64,000 bases of DNA. Source: a virus. The notes under the pieces were generated by a model, which saw only the letters and a list, made by a program, of their open reading frames with translations, was not told where the DNA came from and did not search any database. Positions within the stretch are counted from its first letter, which is position 1. The number at the start of each line of letters is the position of its first letter. Positions 54,084 to 60,786 of this stretch are shown here, piece by piece. The DNA lies in the IMG/VR virus record IMGVR_UViG_3300007735_000798, positions 40,737 to 104,736 of that record. The stretch is one strand, 5' to 3'. Both the position numbers and the translations under genes were made by a program.

Positions 54084-54248
54084 ATGAAAACACAATTGTT
54101 CTCACCCTTGATGCTGGAAAGCGCGGAAGAAAATCTGCGCAAAGAATACGAAAAAAAACTTGGTCGCTTGCCCCTGTGGTGGTATCCTTGCGCTTTCATT
54201 GCTTTTGCAATCCCAATCGTCACTCTAACTCTAATCATATTCACATGA
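54084..54248 (+). CDS. Small single-span membrane protein
   Basis: 54 residues. Charged N-terminal half (ESAEENLRKEYEKKLG), then one transmembrane helix (WWYPCAFIAFAIPIVTLTLI). Follows the coiled-coil gene by 1 nt and overlaps the next ATG (ATGA). Possible inner-membrane early protein; no family recognised. Confidence 0.6.
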   Translation: MKTQLFSPLMLESAEENLRKEYEKKLGRLPLWWYPCAFIAFAIPIVTLTLIIFT

Positions 54249-54400
54249 GCAAAATCATCATGACCATCGACACGCGACCGCTCGCGCGCGCGATTGAGCG
54301 CAGTGTTCGCAAGACCACTTGCCGTCCTTCATTCGCCATGCGTGTCAAGAAAAAATTCACGCGCAAGGCAAAGTTTTTTCGCGGTTGGTCTGACGAGTAA
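54245..54400 (+). CDS. Small highly basic protein
   Basis: 51 residues (MSKIIMTIDTRPLARAIERS) with Arg/Lys runs (RVKKKFTRKAKFFRG), probably nucleic-acid binding. ATG overlaps the upstream stop. Its stop codon lies in the first bases of element D. Confidence 0.6.
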   Translation: MSKIIMTIDTRPLARAIERSVRKTTCRPSFAMRVKKKFTRKAKFFRGWSDE

Positions 54401-54473
54401 AGCGTTGAATATCAACGACTTACGGCGGCGCGCCCCGCCGCGCGACCTAAGTGCTTGAAAATCAACGACTTAC
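54397..54473. repeat. 77-bp composite element, copy D
   Basis: Left dyad includes the TAA of the gene above. Core GGCGGCGCGCCCCGCCGCGC. A diverged tail (GCCGTTCAAGAAGTGTGCC) follows. Confidence 0.9.
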
Positions 54474-54570
54474 GCAAAGCGCCGTTCAAGAAGTGTGCCA
54501 AGTTGCGGAACAAAACGCTCGTTTGAAAAATCATCAACAGAAAAAAGTTACGGAACCGCAAAAAAATCCC

Positions 54571-54598
54571 TTGCTTTTTCGCAGTCTTGTGGTAGAGT
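54571..54598 (+). promoter_or_regulatory. Leaderless promoter after element D
   Basis: TTGCTT, 16 bp, TGGTAGAGT, GTATAC, ATG 54605. Confidence 0.8.
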
Positions 54599-54604
54599 GT
54601 ATAC

Positions 54605-54787
54605 ATGAAAAAGAAATACTACACCACGACAGACATCAATGCCTACGCTCTCCGCAACAAAGCGGTTTGCACATTCGGAGGTTTGAACCTTCGCGTGTTC
54701 AAGGGTTGGACTGCGAAAGGTTCTTACGAGGTGAAATTCCACCGCGTTGACGCTCTCGTGTGGGAGAAAAAAATCGTAAGAAAATAG
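54605..54787 (+). CDS. Small basic protein, MKKKYYT family, copy 2
   Basis: 60 residues (MKKKYYTTTDINAYALRNKA); paralogue of the protein at 52462 with a beta-rich centre (TFGGLNLRVFKGW) and the same Lys-rich end. Both copies are first genes of their cassettes. Confidence 0.75.
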   Translation: MKKKYYTTTDINAYALRNKAVCTFGGLNLRVFKGWTAKGSYEVKFHRVDALVWEKKIVRK

Positions 54788-54788
54788 C

Positions 54789-54816
54789 TTGACTTTTCCC
54801 GCATCTCTGATATCTT
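54789..54816 (+). promoter_or_regulatory. Leaderless promoter, internal type
   Basis: TTGACT, 16 bp, TGATATCTT, AAAAGC, ATG 54823; the -35 starts one base after the TAG stop. Confidence 0.8.
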
Positions 54817-54822
54817 AAAAGC

Positions 54823-55038
54823 ATGAAAAATAAAAACACCACTCCTCAACCGAAAGTCGGACAACTCTGGAGAGTCGCCACTGGCGAACGCAAAGGCGGT
54901 TACACTCTCGTCCGCGTCACCGAAATCATCGGCACTCTGGCTTGTGTTCGCACTCACGAAAACAAACGCGGCCACATCCTGCTGGACTACCTACATCCCG
55001 CCTCGAAAGAGGACATTCAAAACTATCTGAAAAAATAG
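54823..55038 (+). CDS. Small SH3/KOW-like protein
   Basis: 71 residues. VGQLWRVATGERKGGYTLV followed by VTEIIGTLACVRTHEN is the strand-turn-strand plan of small KOW/SH3-like barrels. Could bind RNA or protein. No family recognised. Confidence 0.65.
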   Translation: MKNKNTTPQPKVGQLWRVATGERKGGYTLVRVTEIIGTLACVRTHENKRGHILLDYLHPASKEDIQNYLKK

Positions 55039-55039
55039 T

Positions 55040-55067
55040 TTGACTCTCTCCACATCTCTGATACTCT
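55040..55067 (+). promoter_or_regulatory. Leaderless promoter, internal type
   Basis: TTGACT, 16 bp, TGATACTCT, AAAAGC, ATG 55074. Confidence 0.75.
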
Positions 55068-55073
55068 AAAAGC

Positions 55074-55328
55074 ATGACAACCTACAACGAACAAAAGTGC
55101 TACACGGCAAAGGTGAAAAACCATCTCACGAACAAAACGAAATTTTTCGATGTGTTCGCGCCGTCGATCAGCAAGGCAATCCTGCTCGCTGAAGAACTCG
55201 GCTCCTTGTTCTTCTGCACGGCAAGCGTCGAGTGCATCGCCTGTGGCCTCAATCGCTTGGGCAAAGCTCCTGCCGTCATCACGGACGACATTCCTCCCGC
55301 GCCCACGGAGATGAGTCCAATCATCTAA
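55074..55328 (+). CDS. Small hypothetical protein with four cysteines
   Basis: 84 residues: KCYTAKVKNHLTNKTKFFDVF, a helix (ISKAILLAEELGSLFFC), VECIACG and a Pro-rich end. The KNHLTNKTKFFDVFAPSISKA segment is typical of small single-domain alpha/beta phage proteins. Function unknown. Confidence 0.7.
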   Translation: MTTYNEQKCYTAKVKNHLTNKTKFFDVFAPSISKAILLAEELGSLFFCTASVECIACGLNRLGKAPAVITDDIPPAPTEMSPII

Positions 55329-55336
55329 AAAATCTC

Positions 55337-55364
55337 TTGACAAATTCAAATTTTCTGATAGATT
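55337..55364 (+). promoter_or_regulatory. Leaderless promoter, internal type
   Basis: Consensus TTGACA, 16 bp, TGATAGATT, AAAAGC, ATG 55371. Confidence 0.8.
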
Positions 55365-55370
55365 AAAAGC

Positions 55371-55541
55371 ATGAAAAATAAAAACACCACATATGGTTCG
55401 CGTGAACACACACGCGAGGAGCAGTGCAACTATCGGCTCGTTCAAGACCCGAACGCTCCGAACTACGATCCCAACTGGGAGGATCCAGACCTTCGTCGGT
55501 TAGCTCGCCGTGAGGCTCGCAACTACGGAGGCGACTGGTAA
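55371..55541 (+). CDS. Small charged protein
   Basis: 56 residues (MKNKNTTYGSREHTREEQCN, ending ARREARNYGGDW), Arg/Glu/Asn-rich, probably a disordered or helical peptide. Supported by promoter-start spacing identical to neighbours; short and therefore easily missed. Confidence 0.65.
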   Translation: MKNKNTTYGSREHTREEQCNYRLVQDPNAPNYDPNWEDPDLRRLARREARNYGGDW

Positions 55542-55589
55542 AACAGTCGTTTGAAACACGCGTTTTGTCTTGTCAAAATTACATTCTTT

Positions 55590-55666
55590 GTAAAGTGTTG
55601 AACATCAAGTACTTGCACGGGCGCGCCCCGCCGCGCGACCTAAGTGCTTGAAAATGAACGACTTAT
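55590..55666. repeat. 77-bp composite element, copy E
   Basis: Left dyad less perfect (TGTTGAACATCAAG), core GGGCGCGCCCCGCCGCGCG, right dyad CTTGAAAATGAACG. No tail. Confidence 0.9.
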
Positions 55667-55719
55667 AAATGTCAAGCAAAAAAATAATAAAAAAAATTGC
55701 ACAATCGCAAAAAAAATTC

Positions 55720-55747
55720 TTGCTTTTTACGCGTTCTGTGCTATCTT
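55720..55747 (+). promoter_or_regulatory. Leaderless promoter after element E
   Basis: TTGCTT, 16 bp, TGCTATCTT, GTATAC, ATG 55754. Confidence 0.8.
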
Positions 55748-55753
55748 GTATAC

Positions 55754-55957
55754 ATGAACAGAAACGGATACACCAGAAGCTGGCGCGAAGAAGAGCGTCT
55801 GCAAACCCTCGACCTCCCACTCGGCATTGATCCTTGGGATCCTGCCTACCAACGCAACCCAGAGGCTTACGAGCGCGACATCGAACGGATGAACCGCGCC
55901 GAAGGGCGTTACAACCGCTACGGACTCTGCTATCGGGAGCCTAAAAAAAGCTCTTGA
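55754..55957 (+). CDS. Small charged protein, NGYT-SWR family, copy 2
   Basis: 67 residues (MNRNGYTRSWREEERLQTLD, DLPLGIDPWDPAYQRNPEAY, then a charged end). Paralogue of the protein at 52683 with an extra Pro/Trp segment. Function unknown. Confidence 0.75.
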   Translation: MNRNGYTRSWREEERLQTLDLPLGIDPWDPAYQRNPEAYERDIERMNRAEGRYNRYGLCYREPKKSS

Positions 55958-55982
55958 CCCTAACCACAAAACAAACCACAAT
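55954..55982 (+). promoter_or_regulatory. Weak leaderless promoter
   Basis: TTGACC, 17 bp, degenerate CACAAT, AACACC, ATG 55989. Same geometry, poor -10. Confidence 0.4.
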
Positions 55983-55988
55983 AACACC

Positions 55989-56204
55989 ATGACGAAAAAA
56001 CAATTCGACGCCATCGCAAAAATCTTGGGCAAGCGTCTCGCTGAAAAAGTAGAAGCTCCCATCGGAGAGTATGAAGTTGTCGAAGTCCTCGCGTTGGACT
56101 TTGCGAAATACTTTGCCGAACAGAATCCGCGTTTCGATGAGGATCGCTTTCTGGAAGCGGTTTACGTTTCAACCCCCAACATTCCTGTTGGATCATATAA
56201 ATAA
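55989..56204 (+). CDS. Small alpha-helical protein
   Basis: 71 residues (MTKKQFDAIAKILGKRLAEK), two helices joined by an acidic loop (FAEQNPRFDEDRFLEAVYVS). Starts a run of four closely spaced genes. Family unknown. Confidence 0.7.
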   Translation: MTKKQFDAIAKILGKRLAEKVEAPIGEYEVVEVLALDFAKYFAEQNPRFDEDRFLEAVYVSTPNIPVGSYK

Positions 56205-56207
56205 ATT

Positions 56208-56294
56208 ATGTCAATCTGGGAACCACTCTTTTACCTGTGCATCTTTCCTGCCGCTTGCGGTTTCTTAATCCTCTGGGCAGACTCTAAAAAATAA
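56208..56294 (+). CDS. Tiny single-span membrane protein
   Basis: 28 residues (MSIWEPLFYLCIFPAACGFL), essentially one transmembrane helix with a short Lys end. In an operon with a second membrane protein. Short, so uncertain. Confidence 0.4.
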   Translation: MSIWEPLFYLCIFPAACGFLILWADSKK

Positions 56295-56298
56295 TCTC

Positions 56299-56541
56299 AT
56301 GAAAAAATACATATACACCATCGTGGTTGCTCTGATGAGTAGCCTTCTCACCCTCGTCCTCACTGGCATCGCTGTTTGCGTGTTCATCATCGCGCCGTTC
56401 AACAAAGCGGCTGTTGATCGTGGCTTTGCAAGCTGGGTCGTGACCAACACGGCAACTGGCGCGACCAAATTCGCTTGGAACGAACCCGCGTCAGTCGGTG
56501 AAGATTTCTTCGCGCAAATCGAAAAGCCTCTCGACAAATGA
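56299..56541 (+). CDS. Small membrane-anchored protein
   Basis: 80 residues. N-terminal transmembrane helix (YTIVVALMSSLLTLVLTGIA), then a soluble domain of about 45 residues (WVVTNTATGATKFAWNEPAS). A signal-anchor topology with a periplasmic domain is likely. ATG overlaps into the next gene (ATGA at its end). Confidence 0.65.
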   Translation: MKKYIYTIVVALMSSLLTLVLTGIAVCVFIIAPFNKAAVDRGFASWVVTNTATGATKFAWNEPASVGEDFFAQIEKPLDK

Positions 56542-56735
56542 TCACGCCCAACATCCAAAAAGCACTTGAGTCAAACGGAGTGCGGTTCTTTGCAAAAGAC
56601 TTTCTCATGGAAGGTATGCGGAAAGACTGCGTTGACGCTGTGCATGACGCGCATCTTGTCTATACGCTACTGAAAGAGCGCATGGAAAAAATGCTTGGCA
56701 CGGAAAGCAAAAACGAATACGCTGGAGAAGTATGA
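56538..56735 (+). CDS. Small helical protein
   Basis: 65 residues (MITPNIQKALESNGVRFFAK) with an acidic helical centre (CVDAVHDAHLVYTLLKERME). Overlaps both neighbours by 4 nt, so co-translated. Family unknown. Confidence 0.65.
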   Translation: MITPNIQKALESNGVRFFAKDFLMEGMRKDCVDAVHDAHLVYTLLKERMEKMLGTESKNEYAGEV

Positions 56736-56878
56736 TAAAAATAATCAAACGCCTGTTCGGAATAAATCAAACGCCTGTTTCACTGCTCGCCTTGAGCCTG
56801 TGGCACTACAACACTTCCACATGGCTAGAGCGCGCCATCTGCAACGGCACGATTGACGACTACATCGTAAAGCGTTAA
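56732..56878 (+). CDS. Small protein at end of operon
   Basis: 48 residues (MIKIIKRLFGINQTPVSLLA), amphipathic at the start, with a TWLERAICNGTIDDYIVKR end. The CAAACGCCTGTT segment appears twice in its early DNA. Its stop lies in element F. Function unknown. Confidence 0.55.
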   Translation: MIKIIKRLFGINQTPVSLLALSLWHYNTSTWLERAICNGTIDDYIVKR

Positions 56879-56943
56879 GAATCAACGACTTACGGCGGCG
56901 CGCCCCCGCGCGCATCGTAACTCCTTGAAAATGAACGACTTAT
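56867..56943. repeat. 77-bp composite element, copy F
   Basis: Left dyad contains the TAA of the gene above (56876-56878). Core slightly degenerate (GGCGGCGCGCCCCCGCGCGC). Confidence 0.9.
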
Positions 56944-57028
56944 GAATAGGTGCAAATACTATCATACTAAGGAAAGAATGTCAAGCAAAAAAGCATAAAA
57001 AAATTTTCAAAAAAAATAAAAAAATCCC

Positions 57029-57056
57029 TTGCATTTTTTCAGATGTGTGGTAGTAT
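57029..57056 (+). promoter_or_regulatory. Promoter of structured RNA
   Basis: TTGCAT, 16 bp, TGGTAGTAT, GTATAC, then ATG 57063 followed at once by a stop (ATG AGA TAA), so no protein is made. Confidence 0.75.
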
Positions 57057-57062
57057 GTATAC

Positions 57063-57266
57063 ATGAGATAAAGATAAGGACATAAACCAACCCACAGAGA
57101 GCCTCGTGCCTGCAAGTTGGTTGTCCCACATCGGCACAATTTTTGATTAAGAAAAGACATGAAAGTGTCGGGGTTCATTCTCAAGAAGGGTTGATCGCCA
57201 GAAAAGAGAGAGTGACGAAAGCGTTGGATCGTAATGACTAGGCCTCCTTAATCAAACTTTTTTATT
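57063..57266 (+). ncRNA. Candidate structured phage RNA, about 200 nt
   Basis: RNA predicted from the promoter above. Visible structure: hairpin AACCAAC / GTTGGTT extended by GGAC / GTCC; GTGCC in its loop is complementary to GGCAC just downstream, an H-type pseudoknot; then a perfect 10-bp closing stem TTTGATTAAG (57142-57151) / CTTAATCAAA (57247-57256), followed by six T. Inside it a small GACA/TGTC hairpin. I do not recognise the family. A role as regulator or mimic is inference. Confidence 0.65.
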
Positions 57267-57292
57267 GACTTTTTTCTGCGTTCGTATAAACT
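57265..57292 (+). promoter_or_regulatory. Leaderless promoter
   Basis: TTGACT, 16 bp, TAAACT, TTAACC, ATG 57299. The -35 sits at the terminator-like T tract of the RNA. Confidence 0.7.
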
Positions 57293-57298
57293 TTAACC

Positions 57299-57529
57299 AT
57301 GCTAAGTAAAACACCACAAGTGGGAGACAAGATCATGTATCGGTTCTCCCAAGGCAGAACCAAACACCCTGCAACCATCATCGCCATCGAGGGCGAACAC
57401 TGCATCTTCACGCTCGATGGGGACTGCGACGAGATAAGCGGCGTCCGTGGCACGAAGTGGCCCATGTGGCACGGACTGCTCTACGACTACGACGAGACGC
57501 TTGTCAAGAAAAAAAGAAGGTGGCGATAA
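57299..57529 (+). CDS. Small SH3/KOW-like protein
   Basis: 76 residues. VGDKIMYRFSQGRTKHPATI and EGEHCIFTLDGDCDE give alternating strands as in small barrels; the C-terminus is Lys/Arg-rich (LVKKKRRWR). Similar plan to the protein at 54823 without clear identity. Stop lies in element G. Confidence 0.65.
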   Translation: MLSKTPQVGDKIMYRFSQGRTKHPATIIAIEGEHCIFTLDGDCDEISGVRGTKWPMWHGLLYDYDETLVKKKRRWR

Positions 57530-57602
57530 GCCACTGAACATCAACGACTTACGGGGCTGCGCCCCGCCGTCCGTCGTAAGTGCTTGATACTCAACGGTTT
57601 AT
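57526..57602. repeat. 77-bp composite element, copy G
   Basis: Left dyad includes the TAA stop. Core variant GGGGCTGCGCCCCGCC. Confidence 0.9.
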
Positions 57603-57771
57603 GCATTTATGAAAAAATACAAAATCGTCATAGTAAATGAATAAATAATTACCAATTACTGATTACCATATCTTAATTCTAACTATTTGACCAAAAGCTA
57701 TTTCACAATTTTACCGTGAACTTGTCAAGAATAAAAATGCAAAAATAAAAAATAATTTTTAGAAAAATCTC
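57603..57771. other. AT-rich gap with a 34-nt repeat
   Basis: No gene. A 34-nt segment at 57681-57714 (AACTATTT...GCTATTTCAC...TAC) recurs with 26 of 34 bases matching at 61187-61220, before the tRNAs. A 10-codon ORF at 57608 is not supported. Confidence 0.5.
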
Positions 57772-57799
57772 TTGCGTTTTTGTATGTCTGTGCTATTCT
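57772..57799 (+). promoter_or_regulatory. Leaderless promoter after element G
   Basis: TTGCGT, 16 bp, TGCTATTCT, GTATGC, ATG 57806. Confidence 0.8.
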
Positions 57800-57805
57800 G
57801 TATGC

Positions 57806-58003
57806 ATGACAGAAAAAGAAACCACCAAGTGCCCCAAGTGCGGGGGGAAAGCCACGCAAACCTACGAGCCACCCTATCAGGAATACGCTGGAGCCAGCGT
57901 TCAGGGCGGCTACTACTACGTTGAGTGCCCGTGCGGTCACGAGGGCACTCAGGAGGCCAGCCTCGACGACTACAACTGGCAAGAGAATACGAGGGGCTGG
58001 TAA
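57806..58003 (+). CDS. Small zinc-ribbon protein
   Basis: 65 residues with two CxxC knuckles (CPKCGG, CPCGHEG) about 30 residues apart and a Tyr-rich middle (GGYYYVEC), a classic zinc ribbon. Sole gene of its cassette; stop inside element H. Likely nucleic-acid or protein binding. Confidence 0.8.
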   Translation: MTEKETTKCPKCGGKATQTYEPPYQEYAGASVQGGYYYVECPCGHEGTQEASLDDYNWQENTRGW

Positions 58004-58076
58004 GCCCCTCATTCTCAACAACTTACGGCGGCACGCCCCGCCGCGCGACCTAAGTGCTTGAAAATGAACGACTTAC
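58000..58076. repeat. 77-bp composite element, copy H
   Basis: Left dyad includes the TAA stop and is the most diverged (CCCTCATTCTCAAC). The tail holds a perfect CACTTTC/GAAAGTG dyad. Confidence 0.9.
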
Positions 58077-58128
58077 ATAAAACCACTTTCAGAAAGTGTG
58101 CCAACCTTGGGGCCTGGTCGCACTTTTG

Positions 58129-58147
58129 CGTAAAGTAGCACTTTACG
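58129..58147. repeat. Perfect 8-bp inverted repeat
   Basis: CGTAAAGT, 3-nt spacer, ACTTTACG, 28 bp upstream of the next -35. Operator or hairpin; nothing decides. Confidence 0.5.
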
Positions 58148-58174
58148 AAATAGTGACGAGCCGAAAAAAATCCG

Positions 58175-58202
58175 TTGCATTTTCGCGCCGCTGTGGTAGA
58201 GT
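58175..58202 (+). promoter_or_regulatory. Leaderless promoter after element H
   Basis: TTGCAT, 16 bp, TGGTAGAGT, GTATGC, ATG 58209. Confidence 0.75.
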
Positions 58203-58208
58203 GTATGC

Positions 58209-58361
58209 ATGACAGAGAAAGAAAAACAAATCCAAGACATCACCGCAAAAATCGAACAAGTCGCAGAGGATTTGATCGACCCTATGCTGGACGATCAAAC
58301 GACTGTTTTGCTCAACCACTTGAGCAAGCTCCGCAAAAAACTTGCGGCACTGCAAAAATAA
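58209..58361 (+). CDS. Small helical protein
   Basis: 50 residues (MTEKEKQIQDITAKIEQVAE, ending HLSKLRKKLAALQK), two amphipathic helices, probably a coiled-coil dimer. Too short for standard gene calling, but promoter and start geometry match neighbours. Confidence 0.65.
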   Translation: MTEKEKQIQDITAKIEQVAEDLIDPMLDDQTTVLLNHLSKLRKKLAALQK

Positions 58362-58364
58362 TCC

Positions 58365-58393
58365 TTGCAACCAAACGCAAAATCAGAGAAAAT
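58365..58393 (+). promoter_or_regulatory. Weak leaderless promoter
   Basis: TTGCAA, 17 bp, GAAAAT, AAAATC, ATG 58400. Degenerate -10. Confidence 0.35.
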
Positions 58394-58399
58394 AAAATC

Positions 58400-58639
58400 A
58401 TGAAAGTCACCAAAATTGAAATGAATGAAGCCCTCATCCAAGCTCGCATTGCCTTGTCGAAAGACATCCGCGATTTCTTGAAATATCGCAATGGGTTTCT
58501 GGCTGAAACTTACCGCAGGAACATCCGCGAAAAAATCGCGGCCTATCGTCTCCTCTCCAGCATCGACACAATCGACGCTCAACTCTACTCGTTCGACGCT
58601 CGCACTCGCGCAAGGGTGAAAAAAGCCCTTGCCAAGTAA
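58400..58639 (+). CDS. Small helical protein, RNGF family, copy 2
   Basis: 79 residues (MKVTKIEMNEALIQARIALS); paralogue of the protein at 53392. Charged helices around the R-N-G-F turn. Both copies are second genes of their cassettes. Confidence 0.75.
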   Translation: MKVTKIEMNEALIQARIALSKDIRDFLKYRNGFLAETYRRNIREKIAAYRLLSSIDTIDAQLYSFDARTRARVKKALAK

Positions 58640-58657
58640 GTCAAATTCTGCGAAAAT
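58629..58657 (+). promoter_or_regulatory. Weak leaderless promoter
   Basis: TTGCCA, 17 bp, GAAAAT, seven bases, ATG 58665. It overlaps the end of the preceding gene. Confidence 0.35.
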
Positions 58658-58664
58658 CACCACC

Positions 58665-59339
58665 ATGAAATTACTCGCCACCAACACCAAACTCGAAAAG
58701 GGCGCATCCTTTGGATGGCGCACACTCGGACTCTCACTCTCTCCCGCTGGAAAATCTGGCAAGCAATTCTGTCCGCATCGCTCGGCAGGTTGTGAAGCCG
58801 CTTGCCTTGACACTTCGGGCATGGGAATTTTTTCTAATGTTCAAGATGCGCGCCTTGCCAAGTCGCGTTTCTTCATCGACAAGCGCAACGATTTTCTCGC
58901 GCAGTTGAACCGCGAAATGCACAACGCGGAAAAAATGTCCGTGCGCACAAGCGTGCCCGTTGCCGTGCGTCTCAATGTCTTGTCTGACCTTCCGTGGCAC
59001 AAGCTGATCGACATGGCGCGCTTTCCATCAATCCAGTTTTACGACTACACGCCGAACATGGAACGCATGATGCAATTCCTTCGCGGTGAACTTCCGAAAA
59101 ATTATCACCTGACATTCTCGCGCAAGGAGGACAATCAGCATCGCGTTCACGCTGTCATCGCCGCTGGCGGTAATGTTGCGGTTGCGTTCAACAAACTTCC
59201 CGACACCTATCTCGGCAAGCCTGTGATCGACGGAGACAAAAGCGATCTGCGCTTTCTCGACGCGCAGGGCGTGATCGTCGGACTCAAAGCAAAAGGCAAG
59301 GGGAAGAAAGATACCTCTGGCTTCGTGGTGCAAATCTGA
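58665..59339 (+). CDS. GP88-family phage protein
   Basis: 224 residues. The N-terminal signature LSLSPAGKSGKQFCPHRSAG followed by CEAACLDTSGMG is that of the phage GP88 family; three cysteines (C, then C, C) could bind metal. Later ARLAKSRFFIDKRNDFLAQL and FYDYTPNMERMMQF are conserved-looking. Function of the family is unknown to me. Largest protein of this part of the arm. ATG 58665 matches the family start. Confidence 0.85.
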   Translation: MKLLATNTKLEKGASFGWRTLGLSLSPAGKSGKQFCPHRSAGCEAACLDTSGMGIFSNVQDARLAKSRFFIDKRNDFLAQLNREMHNAEKMSVRTSVPVAVRLNVLSDLPWHKLIDMARFPSIQFYDYTPNMERMMQFLRGELPKNYHLTFSRKEDNQHRVHAVIAAGGNVAVAFNKLPDTYLGKPVIDGDKSDLRFLDAQGVIVGLKAKGKGKKDTSGFVVQI

Positions 59340-59340
59340 A

Positions 59341-59346
59341 TATAAT
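59341..59346 (+). promoter_or_regulatory. TATAAT -10 without clear -35
   Basis: Perfect TATAAT directly after the stop of the GP88 gene, eight bases before ATG 59355. No TTGACA at 16-18 bp. Confidence 0.4.
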
Positions 59347-59354
59347 GGGCACTT

Positions 59355-59423
59355 ATGGAAATAATTTCTTTGCTCGTTGTCATTCTCTGCGCTTTTGCAA
59401 TCAATCATAACTCAAAAAAATAA
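59355..59423 (+). CDS. Tiny single-span membrane protein
   Basis: 22 residues (MEIISLLVVILCAFAINHNS), one hydrophobic helix. A third tiny membrane peptide of this arm; short and uncertain. Confidence 0.4.
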   Translation: MEIISLLVVILCAFAINHNSKK

Positions 59424-59428
59424 AAACT

Positions 59429-59587
59429 ATGACATCTAATCTAATCGCACGAAAAAACTTGTTCAGCTTGTCGCAAAAATTTTTCAGCTTGGCCCTATGG
59501 TCGGAGCGCGCAGGCATCACGCCTCTGCAAAAACTTTCTTTCGCCATCTGGAAAAAATTGCTTGACACACGCGACAAACTGCGGTGA
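59429..59587 (+). CDS. Small hydrophobic/basic protein
   Basis: 52 residues (MTSNLIARKNLFSLSQKFFS), amphipathic helices with Trp/Phe, ending LLDTRDKLR. Follows the tiny membrane gene by 5 nt; no separate promoter. Its end nearly touches element I. Confidence 0.5.
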   Translation: MTSNLIARKNLFSLSQKFFSLALWSERAGITPLQKLSFAIWKKLLDTRDKLR

Positions 59588-59588
59588 C

Positions 59589-59665
59589 GTAAAGCGTTGA
59601 TAATCAACGACTTACGGGCGCGCGCCCCGCCGCGCGGCGTAAGTGCCTGGAAATCAACGACTTAT
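59589..59665. repeat. 77-bp composite element, copy I
   Basis: Left dyad one of the best (CGTTGATAATCAACG perfect). Core GGGCGCGCGCCCCGCCGCGC. Diverged tail to 59694 (ATTCAAGAACCATGCCAAC). Confidence 0.9.
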
Positions 59666-59749
59666 GCAGAACCACATTCAAGAACCATGCCAACTTGTCA
59701 AACTTTTTTTCGTCAACAAAAATACTTTCTAAAAATGCAAAAAAATCCG

Positions 59750-59777
59750 TTGCATTCTCGCGCGGCTGTGGTATAGT
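59750..59777 (+). promoter_or_regulatory. Leaderless promoter after element I
   Basis: TTGCAT, 16 bp, TGGTATAGT, TACATC, ATG 59784. Confidence 0.8.
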
Positions 59778-59783
59778 TACATC

Positions 59784-59918
59784 ATGCAAGCAAGCTCCAT
59801 CATCAACGACGACTTCACCGCAACCATCCAGAGCGACGAGTTCGCAACGGAATTCGAGGCATGGCTCGACGAGCAGGAAAAAAATTATTGGCGCGAAATT
59901 GAAGCGGAGGGAAATTAA
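59784..59918 (+). CDS. Small acidic protein
   Basis: 44 residues (MQASSIINDDFTATIQSDEF, ending YWREIEAEGN), very acidic. Promoter at its exact start supports it despite its length. Confidence 0.6.
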   Translation: MQASSIINDDFTATIQSDEFATEFEAWLDEQEKNYWREIEAEGN

Positions 59919-59922
59919 CCGC

Positions 59923-59953
59923 TTGACACTCGCGCACGAATCACCGATACTTT
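59923..59953 (+). promoter_or_regulatory. Promoter, internal type
   Basis: TTGACA, long 19-bp spacer, TACTTT, seven bases, ATG 59961. A GATACT at 17 bp is an alternative. Confidence 0.55.
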
Positions 59954-59960
59954 AGACCTT

Positions 59961-60245
59961 ATGCAAACACCACAAAACCCATTGGAGGGATATGTCTCCA
60001 TCTGCTGCGGAGTGCAGCACGACATCAACGCAGAATACACCATCGACAACGAGGATGTCGTCGGCGGTTGCTGCTCCTGCAAACGCTACGCGGAATTCGT
60101 TCCTGCGGAGGACTTCGTTCGCCGCAAGCGCGGCGTGATCAATCGCCTTGCGTTTTCGGGAGTTAATCAATCCCAAGCCTCTGCGCTCGCTTCGCTCAAC
60201 TCGTTCGTGCCAGACGACACGGACTACCACATGGACTTGTGGTAA
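59961..60245 (+). CDS. Hypothetical protein with Cys-rich centre
   Basis: 94 residues. VSICCGVQHDINAEYTID, then GGCCSCKRYAEF and a basic helix (FVRRKRGVINRLAFSG). Four to five cysteines could form a metal site. No family recognised. Confidence 0.7.
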   Translation: MQTPQNPLEGYVSICCGVQHDINAEYTIDNEDVVGGCCSCKRYAEFVPAEDFVRRKRGVINRLAFSGVNQSQASALASLNSFVPDDTDYHMDLW

Positions 60246-60250
60246 ACCGC

Positions 60251-60279
60251 TTGACACTCACACGCTCACTCTCTAAACT
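60251..60279 (+). promoter_or_regulatory. Leaderless-type promoter
   Basis: TTGACA, 17 bp, TAAACT, nine bases, ATG 60289; slightly longer gap than usual. Confidence 0.65.
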
Positions 60280-60288
60280 CTCAACTCT

Positions 60289-60783
60289 ATGGAACAAGCT
60301 AAAATCATAATCAGCACATACGGCAACGGCATCGCTGTCGGCCTCAACGGAACACGCGAACAGATCACGCGCACATTCAACCGATTCTTTAATTGGGGTG
60401 CTGCTGGTGCTGGCGCAAACTTCATGCGCTCAAATCAAGACTGCGAGATGCAGCATGGCGAATTGGGTGACTCCTACTTGCACGAAATCGGGGAAAACTT
60501 TTCCTACTTCCTCTCGACTGACGAGAACATGGTTCGTGCTCTGACTGCCGAGACGATTACAAAGTGGCAGGACTCTCCGATCAGCGAGCAATATAAGTCT
60601 CGCCCTCGTCACCATAAGAAACCAAACGGCACAAAGTTCGTGCGTGATGCGGTTGCCGCTGCGACTGCGGAATATAATTCTTTCGCACGCGAAAACTTCA
60701 TGCTGTTCGGCAAAACTCCCACACACATCTACCAGCAACTCGATGGCGGCGCGCCGTCTTGGATCAGCGAAACGGAGGACTAA
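60289..60783 (+). CDS. Hypothetical protein
   Basis: 164 residues. Starts with a beta-alpha unit (KIIISTYGNGIAVGLNGTRE), Gly/Ala turn (WGAAGAGANFMRS), then acidic helices and a basic segment (YKSRPRHHKKPNGTKF). Compact alpha/beta, no family recognised. Confidence 0.7.
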   Translation: MEQAKIIISTYGNGIAVGLNGTREQITRTFNRFFNWGAAGAGANFMRSNQDCEMQHGELGDSYLHEIGENFSYFLSTDENMVRALTAETITKWQDSPISEQYKSRPRHHKKPNGTKFVRDAVAAATAEYNSFARENFMLFGKTPTHIYQQLDGGAPSWISETED

Positions 60784-60786
60784 TCT

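Noticed and set aside
57063-57266. tmRNA or group I intron at 57.1 kb
   Set aside because: No tRNA-like end with a T-loop, no tag reading frame, and no recognisable intron core.
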